From contig JALOLG010000069.1 of assembly GCA_025456105.1 (NCBI GenBank), positions 1-12,602 on the forward strand: 12,602 nucleotides of DNA, given 5' to 3'. A model generated the notes under the pieces. It was not told the DNA's origin. It did no database searches and worked only from the letters and a program-made list of their open reading frames with translations. Both the position numbers and the translations under genes were made by a program. Shown one piece after another: positions 1-9,243 of this stretch (the first letter of the stretch is position 1; every line of letters begins with the position of its first letter). Source of the DNA: Ilumatobacteraceae bacterium. Its GTDB lineage: Bacteria; Actinomycetota; Acidimicrobiia; Acidimicrobiales; Ilumatobacteraceae.

Positions 1-1
1 C

Positions 2-382
2 AACCTCGCCGTGATGCGCGACGGCGACGAGCTCGGGTGGCACTTCGACCAGACCGACTTCGTGGTGTCGATCGCGATCCAGTCGTCGCTCGCCGGGGGC
101 GAGTTCGAGAACGCGGCGCGCATCCGCACCGCCGCCGACGAGCACCACGACGACGTCGCGGCCGTGCTCGCGGGTGCGGCACCGGAGCGGATCCGGGTCG
201 AACCGATGACGCCCGGCACGCTGATGCTGTTCAACGGCCGCTGGAGCCTGCACCGGGTGAGCCCGGTGCGCGGTGAGGTGCCCCGCTACGTCGCCCTGCT
301 GGCGTACGACACGAAGGCCGGCACCGACTCCACCGACCTGCTCAAGCTCGTGCGCTACGGCCGCCTGCCGGAGCCGGTGTGA
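2..382 (+). CDS. 2-oxoglutarate/Fe(II)-dependent oxygenase, BesD/HalD-like (5' end missing)
   Basis: Only the C-terminal 126 residues are inside the window; the reading frame is open at the left edge, so the true start lies outside. The visible part is the double-stranded beta-helix core of a 2OG-Fe(II) oxygenase. A His-X-Asp iron motif lies in GWHFDQTDF (His codon 41-43, Asp codon 47-49), followed by AGGEFE. The distal iron His is in LFNGRWSLHRVSP (codon 251-253), and an Arg in VPRYVALLAYDT (codon 284-286) suits 2OG carboxylate binding. The pattern resembles the family of BesD and HalD, the free-amino-acid halogenases. Those halogenases have Gly where this protein has Asp, so hydroxylation or oxidative demethylation is more likely than halogenation (family knowledge plus inference). 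The stop overlaps the start of the next gene (GTGA), so the two are probably translationally coupled. The substrate cannot be read from the sequence. Confidence 0.8.
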   Translation, partial: NLAVMRDGDELGWHFDQTDFVVSIAIQSSLAGGEFENAARIRTAADEHHDDVAAVLAGAAPERIRVEPMTPGTLMLFNGRWSLHRVSPVRGEVPRYVALLAYDTKAGTDSTDLLKLVRYGRLPEPV

Positions 383-867
383 TCCCGCAGTTCGGCGAGG
401 GGTTCGCAGGGGAGGGCCCGAACGCGGCGCACGTCAACACGATGCTCGGGCGGCGCGACGGCCCGGTGGGTGTGGCGTGGGCGACCGCGCTCGCGACGCC
501 GTCCACCGGCCACGCGCCGTTCGTCGTGGTGGCGGCACCGAACCTGCCCGTGGTGCCGTTCACCCTGTTCGTGAACAAGGCGGCGATCGCATCGGAGCGC
601 CATGCGCAGCTCACGTGGGGTGCCGCGCAGGCCGGCGTGGCCGCGGGCGTGCTCGAGCTGCGGGTGGCCGACGACGACGGCTCGCTGTGCCTCGTCACCG
701 CGGTGTGGGTCGACCCGGCTGCCGACGACGAGGAGGCGGTGTTCGAGCACAACCGGCTCGCCACCATCGCCGCCGTCAACATGGGAGCTGCCGGCGGCCC
801 GTGGCGCGGCCACCTCGACGCGGTGGAGATGCCCACCAACCCGTTCTTCCGTCGGCCGGCTACTTGA
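379..867 (+). CDS. Formaldehyde-activating enzyme (Fae) family protein
   Basis: The 162-residue product matches the Fae fold along its whole length. It has FGEGFAGEGPNAAHVN (family GEALVGDGNEVAHID) with the proposed catalytic His at residue 18, then GPVGVAWATALATP, the signature APNLPV at 53-58, FVNKAAI at 65-71, and GAAQAGVAAGVLE at 81-93. It closes on NPFFRRPA, like the HPFAANA tail of the Methylorubrum enzyme. Characterised Fae condenses formaldehyde with tetrahydromethanopterin to methylene-H4MPT in the cytoplasm. Here the Asp two residues after the His is Asn, so the reaction or pterin may differ. The GTG start overlaps the TGA of the oxygenase (GTGA), and no other start fits the conserved N-terminus better. 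The last 8 bases overlap the end of the convergent glycosylase gene. Family assignment is firm; the substrate is inferred. Confidence 0.88.
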   Translation: MIPQFGEGFAGEGPNAAHVNTMLGRRDGPVGVAWATALATPSTGHAPFVVVAAPNLPVVPFTLFVNKAAIASERHAQLTWGAAQAGVAAGVLELRVADDDGSLCLVTAVWVDPAADDEEAVFEHNRLATIAAVNMGAAGGPWRGHLDAVEMPTNPFFRRPAT

Positions 868-1699
868 GGAACCGGCTGGTGGTGTTGTCGGCGAGCACCT
901 TGCCGCCGGTCTGGCACGTGGCGCAGTAGCAGACCGTGTAGCCGGAGTACTCGACGGCGCGCACCACGTCGCCGCACACCGGGCAGGGCTCGCCGGTGCG
1001 GCCGTGCACGCGGCTCGACCGGAGCTTCGACGACGTCATGTCGTCACGCTCGCGCTCCTCAGCGAGGCTCTCGGCGATCGCGTCGTGGATCGCAGCGGCC
1101 ACGGCATCGACCTGGTCGGGGACGAGCTTGGTGGTGCTGGCGAACGGCGACAGCCGGGCGCGGTGGCACACCTCGTTGGCCAGGCGGCGCCCGATGCCGG
1201 CGATGGCGTGCTGGTCGCGCAGGAACCCGTGCAGGCGCTGCGAGCGAGCGGCGAGCAGCGGTGCGAGCGCTGCGGCCGTGATCGTGTCGGCTTCCGGACC
1301 CAGGTCGTCGAGCGGCGGCGTCGTGAGCGCCGACGCCGACGGCACGCACCACACGCCGGCCCGTCGCTCCGTGCCCTGCTCGGTGAGCAGCAGTGCAGGC
1401 CCGTCGTCGAACGTGAAGCGGGCCTGGCCGCCACGCGGCTTCGCCGATCGCTTCGGGTCGAGCGACAGCCGCCCGCCCTGCATGAGGTGCACCACGAACG
1501 TGGTGGGCTCGAAGCGCAGCAGCAGGTACTTGCCGCGCCGGCCGACCTCGAGCAGCGGCGACCCGTACGCGGTGTCGGGCGCCGGGAGCGCCGTCTTCAG
1601 CGCCGTGAACCGGAGCGGCTCGAACCGCACGAGCCGTCGCCCGGTCAGCTCGGCGGTGAGCCGCTCGGCGTGCGCCTGGATCTCGGGCAGCTCCGGCAC
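860..1699 (-). CDS. Fpg/Nei family DNA glycosylase, atypical
   Basis: The 279-residue product has the Fpg/Nei layout. The N-terminus MPELPEIQ gives the catalytic Pro2 and Glu3. A beta-sandwich carries GRRGKYLL with the conserved Lys57. A helix-two-turn-helix region spans about 155-186 (LHGFLRDQHAIAGIGRR). A C-terminal zinc finger uses Cys239, Cys242, Cys259 and Cys262. Such enzymes excise oxidised bases through a Schiff base on Pro2 and then cut the strand. Two usual DNA-contact residues differ: the Asn of the GIGN motif is Arg171, and the zinc-finger hairpin Arg appears to be Tyr254. This is therefore not a textbook MutM, and lesion preference may differ. The GTG start at 1699 is fixed by the MPELPE motif, whose Pro must be residue 2. 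It lies six bases after the stop of the SCP2-like gene, so the two form an operon. An 8-base tail overlaps the convergent fae-like gene. Confidence 0.88.
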   Translation of the reverse strand: MPELPEIQAHAERLTAELTGRRLVRFEPLRFTALKTALPAPDTAYGSPLLEVGRRGKYLLLRFEPTTFVVHLMQGGRLSLDPKRSAKPRGGQARFTFDDGPALLLTEQGTERRAGVWCVPSASALTTPPLDDLGPEADTITAAALAPLLAARSQRLHGFLRDQHAIAGIGRRLANEVCHRARLSPFASTTKLVPDQVDAVAAAIHDAIAESLAEERERDDMTSSKLRSSRVHGRTGEPCPVCGDVVRAVEYSGYTVCYCATCQTGGKVLADNTTSRFLK

Positions 1700-1705
1700 G
1701 GCGCC

Positions 1706-2107
1706 TCAGGCGTACTCGGTGTGCTGGCGCACCGTGGCGAACACCGCGTCGAGCGCGCCGAACACGGGCTGAGCGGCCAGGAGCTTCTGCTGGTCGCCGT
1801 AGAGGCGGATGCGCCCGCCGAGGAACGCCTCCTGGGCGTTGAGCTCGCCGGTGGCGACGGCGACGGCGGTGGTCCAGTCCTGCTCCATCCGGACGTCCTC
1901 CGGGTCGGCCGGTCCGGCACCGAAGCGCGCCTCGCCGTGTCCGACCTGGAGGTGGTACGTGACGTCACCCTCGGGCCCGTCGGTGACCACCTGGGTGACG
2001 CCGATCGTGTGCTCGGCAGCGAGCGCCCGGAGGGTGTCGCTCTCCGCGACCTCGCGCCGCAGCGAGTCGATCCATCCGAGGCTCAGGTACCGCACGGTGT
2101 CCATCAC
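1706..2107 (-). CDS. SCP2 sterol-binding domain-like protein
   Basis: A single-domain protein of about 133 residues. The C-terminal two thirds (VTYHLQVGHGEARFGAGP, then DWTTAVAVATGELNAQEAFLGGRIRLYGD and a closing helix LLAAQPVFGALDAVFATV) look like the SCP2 sterol-carrier fold: alternating beta strands, a stretch resembling the usual G-K(R)-I-K(R)-(L)-xGD turn, and a lid helix. No catalytic residues or signal peptide are seen, so it is probably a cytoplasmic lipid or hydrophobic-ligand binder. Start is either GTG at 2107 or the adjacent ATG at 2104; the ATG has a CAAACT hexamer seven bases upstream, which would suit leaderless initiation. It is first in a two-gene operon with the glycosylase. 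I see no functional reason for that pairing beyond shared transcription. Confidence 0.75.
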   Translation of the reverse strand: MMDTVRYLSLGWIDSLRREVAESDTLRALAAEHTIGVTQVVTDGPEGDVTYHLQVGHGEARFGAGPADPEDVRMEQDWTTAVAVATGELNAQEAFLGGRIRLYGDQQKLLAAQPVFGALDAVFATVRQHTEYA

Positions 2108-2110
2108 CCG

Positions 2111-2116
2111 TAGTTT
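2111..2116 (+). promoter_or_regulatory. -10 element of a leaderless promoter for the gene starting at 2124
   Basis: TAGTTT, then exactly seven bases (GCCCGAC), then GTG at 2124. This TANNNT-N7-(A/G)TG layout is typical of leaderless actinobacterial transcripts and is the main reason for choosing GTG 2124 as start. No clear -35 hexamer is visible. The motif sits in the short spacer between two divergent genes. Confidence 0.55.
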
Positions 2117-2117
2117 G
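2112..2117 (-). promoter_or_regulatory. Possible -10 element of the SCP2-like/glycosylase operon
   Basis: On the minus strand this reads CAAACT, followed by seven bases and the ATG at 2104. It is an imperfect match to TANNNT (first base C), so it is weak by itself. Its position matches the spacing of the better promoters in this window. It overlaps the opposite-strand -10 at 2111-2116. Confidence 0.35.
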
Positions 2118-2123
2118 CCCGAC

Positions 2124-2771
2124 GTGTTCGACGCCGCCGATGAGCGACCGCACGTGGGTGCGACCGACGAGTGGGTGTTCGCGGCGTGGACGCCCGATGC
2201 GCGCCTCGGCGTGGTGTCGGGTCATCGGCTCCTCGAGCGCCGGTCGTGGTACTGGGCCGCGCTCGCCCGCGCCGGTCACCCGCTGCTCCACGTGCTCGAT
2301 GCCGACGTGCCCGTGCGGGCGGATCCGTTCGTGCTGAAGGGCCACGAGATGTGGGCAGAGCACACCTGCGACGACCCGCTGCGGCAGTGGTCGGTGGGCA
2401 ACGAGACCTACGCGGCCGCGCTCGACGACCCGGCCGACGCGCTCGGGCGCGCCTACGGGGTGCCGACCCCGATCGCGTTCGACCTGGAGTGGTACGCCGT
2501 GGGCGATCCGCGCCCGATCGCTCACGGCTTCGAGCAGGCTGGCGTGGTGCACGGCGCGATCGAGGTCGCCGGCGAGTCGACGATCGAGCTGGTGGAGGTG
2601 CCCGCTGCTCGGTGGCGTCGCTGGATCGACCGACCGGGCGTCCTGCCGCCGCTCGGTCTGCCGATCGTGCGGGCGCACGCCGGCCTGCGGGCGCCGTTCC
2701 GCTTCCCGGACGGGACCGCGCTCGACCTGGTGCTCAGCGCCGACGGTTGGGCGCTCCGCGACGCCCGCTGA
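2124..2771 (+). CDS. Conserved-looking hypothetical protein (215 aa)
   Basis: I do not recognise this protein with confidence. It is soluble, rich in Trp, Asp and Arg, and has no signal peptide, membrane helix or cysteine cluster. Codon usage and GC bias match the neighbours, so it is a real gene. Visible stretches are EWVFAAWTPDARLGVVSGH, RRSWYWAALARAGHPLLHVLD, FVLKGHEMWAEHTCDDPLRQW, FDLEWYAVGDPRPIAHGFEQAG and VVHGAIEVAGESTIEL. The alternating strands and the F-E-Q-A-G-V-V-H-G-x-I-x-V pattern are faintly like the second half of calycin/hydroxyneurosporene-synthase-like proteins (DUF7064 type), but the RDHSWG motif I would expect there is missing. GTG 2124 is chosen because a TAGTTT -10 lies seven bases upstream; a TTG at 2115 is the alternative. 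The next gene follows after 25 bases on the same strand. Confidence 0.7.
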   Translation: MFDAADERPHVGATDEWVFAAWTPDARLGVVSGHRLLERRSWYWAALARAGHPLLHVLDADVPVRADPFVLKGHEMWAEHTCDDPLRQWSVGNETYAAALDDPADALGRAYGVPTPIAFDLEWYAVGDPRPIAHGFEQAGVVHGAIEVAGESTIELVEVPAARWRRWIDRPGVLPPLGLPIVRAHAGLRAPFRFPDGTALDLVLSADGWALRDAR

Positions 2772-2796
2772 CCCGCGTGCCACACTCGACGGTCCC

Positions 2797-3627
2797 ATGG
2801 CGTACGAGCGCGACATCCTCGACGAGCTGGCCGACGCACGACGAGCCCCGGCGCACCCGACCGTCGAGGTGCGCGTGGGCATGGCGGTGGTCGACCGAGC
2901 GAGCGGGTTCTCGGGTCGGGTCGTGCGCTGGAACGCCGAGGCCGTCACGGTCCAGGCGCCGTCGCAGCACCTGCGCCACTTCACGTGGAAGCCGGGCGGG
3001 TTCGTCGTCGAGGGTCGTGCCGTCACCCTGACCCGGCCGGCGACCCGACCGGAGGCCACCCAGCGCGTCACGGCGTCCGGATCGGTGGCGGGCGAACGCC
3101 GCCCGGCGCGCATCGCCGCGGCCAGCCGGATCTGGGTCGAGGGCCGCCATGACGCCGAGCTGCTCGAGCACGTCTGGGGCGACGACCTCCGCGACGTGGG
3201 CGTCGTGGTGGAGCCGATGCACGGCGCCGACGACCTGCCGGCGCGAGTGCGCGCGTTCGGCCCGGGGCCGAGCCGTCGCCTCGGCGTGCTGCTCGACCAC
3301 CTCGTGCCGGGCTCGAAGGAGTCGCGGCTCGCTGCCACGGTTCGTTCGAGCGAGGTCTCGGGGCCGCACGTGCTCGTGACGGGTCACCCGTTCGTCGACG
3401 TGTGGGCTGGTGTGCGGCCGGATCGGCTCGGGCTCACCGAGTGGCCCGACGTGCCGCTCGGTGAGCCGTGGAAGGAGGGCGTGTGCCGTGCCCTCGGTGT
3501 CGACCTCGACGGCTTCTGGCCGCGCCTGCGAGCGCAGGTGCGCACGTACGCCGACCTGCGCCCCGAGCTGGTGGGCGCGGTCGAGCAGCTGATCGACTTC
3601 GTCGCCGAGGTGACGCCGGACGGCTGA
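2797..3627 (+). CDS. DUF3097 family protein (TOPRIM-like)
   Basis: The 276-residue product matches DUF3097, a family known mainly from Actinomycetota and without an assigned function. Residues about 20-80 form a small beta domain ([21 protein letters not shown], then [13 protein letters not shown]). The central signature [21 protein letters not shown] at 112-132 and [15 protein letters not shown] at 162-176 resemble a TOPRIM-like fold: Glu115 at the end of the first strand and Asp167 after the third would be the metal-binding acidic residues, suggesting nucleic-acid work, though no activity is established. The C-terminal third ([32 protein letters not shown]) is typical of the family. No Shine-Dalgarno is seen before ATG 2797; a CACACT hexamer ten bases upstream may be a weak -10. 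Its stop codon directly abuts that of the convergent pyrophosphatase gene. Confidence 0.88.
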   Translation: MAYERDILDELADARRAPAHPTVEVRVGMAVVDRASGFSGRVVRWNAEAVTVQAPSQHLRHFTWKPGGFVVEGRAVTLTRPATRPEATQRVTASGSVAGERRPARIAAASRIWVEGRHDAELLEHVWGDDLRDVGVVVEPMHGADDLPARVRAFGPGPSRRLGVLLDHLVPGSKESRLAATVRSSEVSGPHVLVTGHPFVDVWAGVRPDRLGLTEWPDVPLGEPWKEGVCRALGVDLDGFWPRLRAQVRTYADLRPELVGAVEQLIDFVAEVTPDG

Positions 3628-5697
<2,070 letters not shown>

Positions 5698-5733
5698 GTC
5701 CGGAGGATTACGAAGCGTGCGGGACCCCACGGG

Positions 5734-5739
5734 TAGCGT
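5734..5739 (+). promoter_or_regulatory. -10 element of the sdhCAB leaderless promoter
   Basis: TAGCGT followed by seven bases and ATG at 5747. The same hexamer precedes the AAA+ gene at 11481. This supports ATG 5747 over an in-frame GTG at 5717, although that GTG has a GGAGG at 5702-5706, ten bases upstream, and could be used by a longer transcript. Confidence 0.55.
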
Positions 5740-5746
5740 CTGGCGC

Positions 5747-6517
5747 ATGGCACAGACGTTGAGCCGGGGTCCCGTCACCGGCACCGCGAAGCCGGCCGGG
5801 AAGCGCAAGCCGTTCCTGCTCGACCTCTACTCCACCGCCGTCGGCAAGAAGTACGTCATGGCCATCACCGGGATCCTCATGATCCTGTTCGTGGTGGGTC
5901 ACATGATCGGCAACCTGAAGATGTACCAGGGTGTCGATGCCGATGGCGTCTACGCGATCGACCACTACGGCGAGTTCCTCCGCGAGCTGCTCTACCCGCT
6001 GCTGCCGAAGTACGGGGCGCTCTGGATCATGCGCGTGGGCCTCATCGTCACGATCCTGCTGCACATCCACGCGGCGTACGGCCTGACGGTGATCAACCGC
6101 AAGGCCCGCCCGGTGAAGTACCAGTCGCCGCGCGACTACCAGATCGCCAGCTTCGCCAGCCGATCGATGCGCTGGACCGGTGTGATCGTGCTGGCGTTCA
6201 TCCTCTGGCACCTCGCCGACCTCACGTTCGGCTGGGTGAACCCCGACTTCGAGTACGGCGAGGTGTACCGCAACATCGACGCCACGCTCTCGCGCTGGCC
6301 CGTGGCGATCTTCTACATCGTCGCCAACGTGCTGCTCGGCATCCACCTGTTCCACGGCACGTGGAGCCTGTTCCAGTCGATGGGCTGGAACAACCCGCGC
6401 TTCAACCCGTGGCGGCGCTGGCTCGCCGCCGGCGTGGCCACCGTCATCGTGGTGGGCAACGTCTCGTTCCCGATCGCCGTGCTCGCGGGCATCGTCGAGC
6501 ACCCCGGTGTGAGCTGA
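5747..6517 (+). CDS. sdhC: Succinate dehydrogenase/fumarate reductase cytochrome b subunit (B-type, di-haem)
   Basis: The 256-residue membrane anchor has five predicted helices: about 36-58, 90-113, 143-165, 186-206 and 226-248. Haem-ligand candidates are His52 (GHMIGNLK), His106/His108 (LLHIHAAYG), His155 (LWHLADL) and His200/His203 (GIHLFHGTW). This is the pattern of the single-subunit, two-haem anchors of Bacillus SdhC and Wolinella FrdC. It passes electrons between the iron-sulfur subunit and membrane quinone, probably menaquinone in an actinobacterium. No sdhD is expected with this type, and none is present. ATG 5747 is chosen from the TAGCGT-N7-ATG promoter layout. Nineteen bases separate its stop from sdhA. 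The start codon overlaps an opposite-strand ATG (CATG), showing how tightly it is packed against hppA. Confidence 0.93.
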   Translation: MAQTLSRGPVTGTAKPAGKRKPFLLDLYSTAVGKKYVMAITGILMILFVVGHMIGNLKMYQGVDADGVYAIDHYGEFLRELLYPLLPKYGALWIMRVGLIVTILLHIHAAYGLTVINRKARPVKYQSPRDYQIASFASRSMRWTGVIVLAFILWHLADLTFGWVNPDFEYGEVYRNIDATLSRWPVAIFYIVANVLLGIHLFHGTWSLFQSMGWNNPRFNPWRRWLAAGVATVIVVGNVSFPIAVLAGIVEHPGVS

Positions 6518-6520
6518 TCC

Positions 6521-6526
6521 AGGAGA
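6521..6526 (+). promoter_or_regulatory. Ribosome binding site of sdhA
   Basis: AGGAGA ten bases before ATG 6537, in the 19-base gap after sdhC. It is one of the few clear Shine-Dalgarno sites in the window, as expected for an internal operon gene. Confidence 0.65.
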
Positions 6527-6536
6527 TCCCACGACC

Positions 6537-8459
6537 ATGACCGTCACCCTCGACGCCAAGATCCCCGCCGGCCCGCTCGCCGACAAGTGGGACAACTTCA
6601 AGGCCGACGAGAAGCTCGTCAACCCGGCCAACAAGCGCAAGTTCAAGATCCTCATCGTGGGCACCGGCCTCGCCGGCGCCTCGGCGGCGGCCACGCTCGC
6701 CGAGCTCGGCTACCAGGTGGAGGCCTTCACCTTCCACGACTCGCCGCGCCGGGCGCACTCGATCGCCGCCCAGGGCGGCATCAACGCAGCGAAGAACTAC
6801 AAGGGCGACGGCGACTCGATCCACCGCCTGTTCTACGACACCATCAAGGGCGGCGACTTCCGCGCCCGTGAGGCCAACGTCCACCGCCTCGCGCAGGTGT
6901 CGGTCGACATCATCGACCAGATGGTCGCCCAGGGCGTGCCGTTCGCCCGCGAGTACGGCGGCCTGCTCGACAACCGCAGCTTCGGTGGCGCGCAGGTGAG
7001 CCGCACCTTCTACGCCCGCGGGCAGACCGGCCAGCAGCTGCTGCTCGGCGCCTACCAGCAGATGGCGCGCCAGGTCGGCCTCGGCAACGTGAAGCTCTGG
7101 AACCGCACCGAGCTGGTCGACATCGTCGTGGTCGACGGCCGGTGCGCCGGCATCGTCACCCGCGACCTGCTCACCGGCGAGGTGCGCTCGCACTCGGGCC
7201 ACGCGGTGGTGCTCTGCACGGGTGGCTACGGCAATGCGTTCTTCCTCTCCACCAACGCCATGGCGTGCAACACCAGCGCGATCTGGCGGGCCCACCGGCG
7301 CGGCGCGTACTTCGCCAACCCGTGCTACACGCAGATCCACCCCACGTGCATCCCGCAGTCCGACGAGTTCCAGTCGAAGCTCACGCTCATGTCGGAGTCG
7401 CTGCGCAACGACGGCCGGGTGTGGGTGCCGAAGAACGCCGACGATCACCGCCCGCCCCACCAGATCCCCGAGGACGAGCGCGACTACTACCTCGAGCGGC
7501 TGTACCCGAGCTTCGGCAACCTCGCACCGCGCGACATCTCGTCGCGCGCGGCCAAGCGCGCCGTCGACTCCGGTCGCGGCGTCGGCCCGCTCAAGAACGG
7601 CGTGTACCTCGACTTCTCCGACGCCATCGGTCGGCTCGGCAAGGCGGTGGTGGAGGAGCGCTACGGGAACCTGTTCGAGATGTACGAGCGCATCACGGGC
7701 GAGAACCCCTACGACGTGCCGATGCGGATCTACCCGGCGTCGCACTACACGATGGGCGGGCTGTGGGTCGACTACGAGCTCATGACCACCATCCCGGGGC
7801 TGTACGCCGCGGGTGAGGCCAACTTCTCCGACCACGGGGCGAACCGACTCGGTGCCTCGGCGCTCATGCAGGGCCTCTCCGACGGGTACTTCGTGCTGCC
7901 GTACACCATCTCCAACTACCTGGCGCCCTGGCTCAACAAGCCGATCCCCGACACGTCGCACCCCGAGTTCGCGAAGGTCGAGGCCGAGGCCCGCGATCGC
8001 TTCCGCCAGTACCTCTCGGTCGGTGGCACCCGCTCGCCCGACTGGTTCCACCGCGAGCTCGGCAAGATCATCTGGGACTACTGCGGCATGGAGCGCTCGC
8101 GCGAGGGCCTCGAGAAGGCGCTCGGCGAGATCCCGGCCCTGTACGCCGAGTTCCAGAAGGACCTGCGCGTCACCGGCGACGCCGAGAGCGTCAACCAGAC
8201 GCTCGAGAAGGCCGGTCGCGTCGACGACTTCTTCCAGCTCGGGATGGTGATGTGCCAGGACGCGCTGGTGCGCGAGGAGAGCTGCGGCGGCCACTTCCGG
8301 GTCGAGCACCAGACCGAGGAGGGCGAGGCGCTCCGCAACGACGACGAGTTCGCCCACGTCACGGCCTGGGAGTGGTCGGGCGATCCCACCCGGCCGATCG
8401 AGCACCGCGAGCAGCTCGAGTACGAGGTCGTCAAGTTCCAGACACGGAGTTACAAGTGA
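6537..8459 (+). CDS. sdhA: Succinate dehydrogenase/fumarate reductase flavoprotein subunit
   Basis: The 640-residue catalytic subunit interconverts succinate and fumarate on the cytoplasmic face, as part of the TCA cycle and respiratory chain. The FAD dinucleotide motif GTGLAG is at 42-47. His74 in [11 protein letters not shown] is the covalent-FAD histidine. Active-site residues fit the family: His268 (QIHPT), Arg290 (ESLRNDG, the proton-shuttle arginine), His403 (ASHYTMGG) and Arg437 (GANRLGA). The C-terminal domain has [22 protein letters not shown] and [14 protein letters not shown]. Sequence style ([18 protein letters not shown], long insert at about 300-350) matches the Bacillus/actinobacterial B-type enzymes and not E. 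coli SdhA. ATG 6537 is set by the AGGAGA site upstream. The stop overlaps the sdhB GTG start. Direction (oxidation or fumarate reduction) cannot be read from sequence. Confidence 0.95.
   Translation: MTVTLDAKIPAGPLADKWDNFKADEKLVNPANKRKFKILIVGTGLAGASAAATLAELGYQVEAFTFHDSPRRAHSIAAQGGINAAKNYKGDGDSIHRLFYDTIKGGDFRAREANVHRLAQVSVDIIDQMVAQGVPFAREYGGLLDNRSFGGAQVSRTFYARGQTGQQLLLGAYQQMARQVGLGNVKLWNRTELVDIVVVDGRCAGIVTRDLLTGEVRSHSGHAVVLCTGGYGNAFFLSTNAMACNTSAIWRAHRRGAYFANPCYTQIHPTCIPQSDEFQSKLTLMSESLRNDGRVWVPKNADDHRPPHQIPEDERDYYLERLYPSFGNLAPRDISSRAAKRAVDSGRGVGPLKNGVYLDFSDAIGRLGKAVVEERYGNLFEMYERITGENPYDVPMRIYPASHYTMGGLWVDYELMTTIPGLYAAGEANFSDHGANRLGASALMQGLSDGYFVLPYTISNYLAPWLNKPIPDTSHPEFAKVEAEARDRFRQYLSVGGTRSPDWFHRELGKIIWDYCGMERSREGLEKALGEIPALYAEFQKDLRVTGDAESVNQTLEKAGRVDDFFQLGMVMCQDALVREESCGGHFRVEHQTEEGEALRNDDEFAHVTAWEWSGDPTRPIEHREQLEYEVVKFQTRSYK
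8446..8449 (+). promoter_or_regulatory. Ribosome binding site of sdhB
   Basis: GGAG six bases before the GTG at 8456, inside the last codons of sdhA. It supports GTG 8456 as start and independent ribosome loading as well as coupling by overlap. Confidence 0.55.
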
Positions 8460-9232
8460 CCACCACGCTCACCAACCTCACGCTCAAGATCTGGCGCCAG
8501 GACGGGCCCGGCGACGCCGGCCGGTTCGAGACGTACCAGATCCCCGAGATCAGCGACGAGGCCTCGTTCCTCGAGATGCTCGACGTGCTCAACGAGCGGC
8601 TGATCGGCGAGGGCACCGAGCCGGTCACGTTCGACCACGACTGCCGCGAGGGCATCTGCGGCACGTGCTCGCTGATGATCGACGGCCAGGCCCACGGCCC
8701 CCAGCGCGGGACGGCCACGTGCCAGCTCCACATGCGCAAGTTCCAGAGCGGCGACACGATCGTGATCGAGCCGTGGCGGGCGAGCGCGTTCCCGATCATC
8801 AAGGACCTCATGGTCGACCGGTCGGCGTTCGACCGCATCGTCGAGGCCGGTGGCTACATCTCGGCCGACACCGGCGGGGCGCCCGACGCGAACCTCATCC
8901 CGATCCCCAAGCCCGTCGCCGATGCGGCCATGGACGCGGCCGCCTGCATCGGGTGCGGTGCCTGCGTGGCGGCCTGCCCGAACGGGGCGGCCAACCTGTT
9001 CACCGCGGCCAAGGTCACGCACCTCAACCTGCTGCCGCAGGGGCAGGCGGAGCGGTTCAAGCGCGTCGAGGCGATGGTGGAGACGATGGACGAGTACTTC
9101 GGCTCGTGCACCAACCACGGCGAGTGCGAGGCGGCGTGCCCCAAGGAGATCTCGATCGACGTGATCGCCCTGATGAACGCCGACTACCGCAAGGCCAAGT
9201 TCAAGAACCGCAAGGCGCTGAGCCGGATCTGA
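8456..9232 (+). CDS. sdhB: Succinate dehydrogenase/fumarate reductase iron-sulfur subunit
   Basis: The 258-residue electron-transfer subunit links SdhA to the SdhC haems. The N-terminal plant-ferredoxin-like domain holds the [2Fe-2S] cysteines Cys63, Cys68, Cys71 ([13 protein letters not shown]) and Cys89 (TATCQLHM). The C-terminal dicluster domain has [12 protein letters not shown] (Cys164, 167, 170, 174) and [12 protein letters not shown] (Cys218, 224, 228), with the C-x5-C-x3-C-P spacing usual for the [3Fe-4S] plus [4Fe-4S] pair. All expected ligands are present. The start is GTG at 8456, overlapping the sdhA stop as GTGA with a GGAG just upstream; translation is probably coupled, giving equal amounts of the subunits. 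The operon ends here: the next gene is convergent, 19 bases away. Confidence 0.94.
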   Translation: MTTTLTNLTLKIWRQDGPGDAGRFETYQIPEISDEASFLEMLDVLNERLIGEGTEPVTFDHDCREGICGTCSLMIDGQAHGPQRGTATCQLHMRKFQSGDTIVIEPWRASAFPIIKDLMVDRSAFDRIVEAGGYISADTGGAPDANLIPIPKPVADAAMDAAACIGCGACVAACPNGAANLFTAAKVTHLNLLPQGQAERFKRVEAMVETMDEYFGSCTNHGECEAACPKEISIDVIALMNADYRKAKFKNRKALSRI

Positions 9233-9243
9233 CCCGGTCGCGA

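Noticed and set aside
602..2113. Plus-strand open frame of 503 codons across the glycosylase and SCP2-like genes
   Set aside because: Overlaps three convincing genes and shows no recognisable motif.
1965..3338. Minus-strand open frame of 457 codons opposite the 215-aa and DUF3097 genes
   Set aside because: Arg/Pro/Ser-rich shadow; DUF3097 homology on the plus strand is clear.
5717..5719. In-frame GTG as an alternative sdhC start, ten bases after GGAGG
   Set aside because: Possible, but the ten extra residues are not typical of SdhC and the TAGCGT-N7-ATG at 5747 is a better initiation signal.
6444..8405. Minus-strand open frame of 653 codons opposite sdhA
   Set aside because: Shadow of sdhA, which has all catalytic residues; no domain or promoter on the minus strand.
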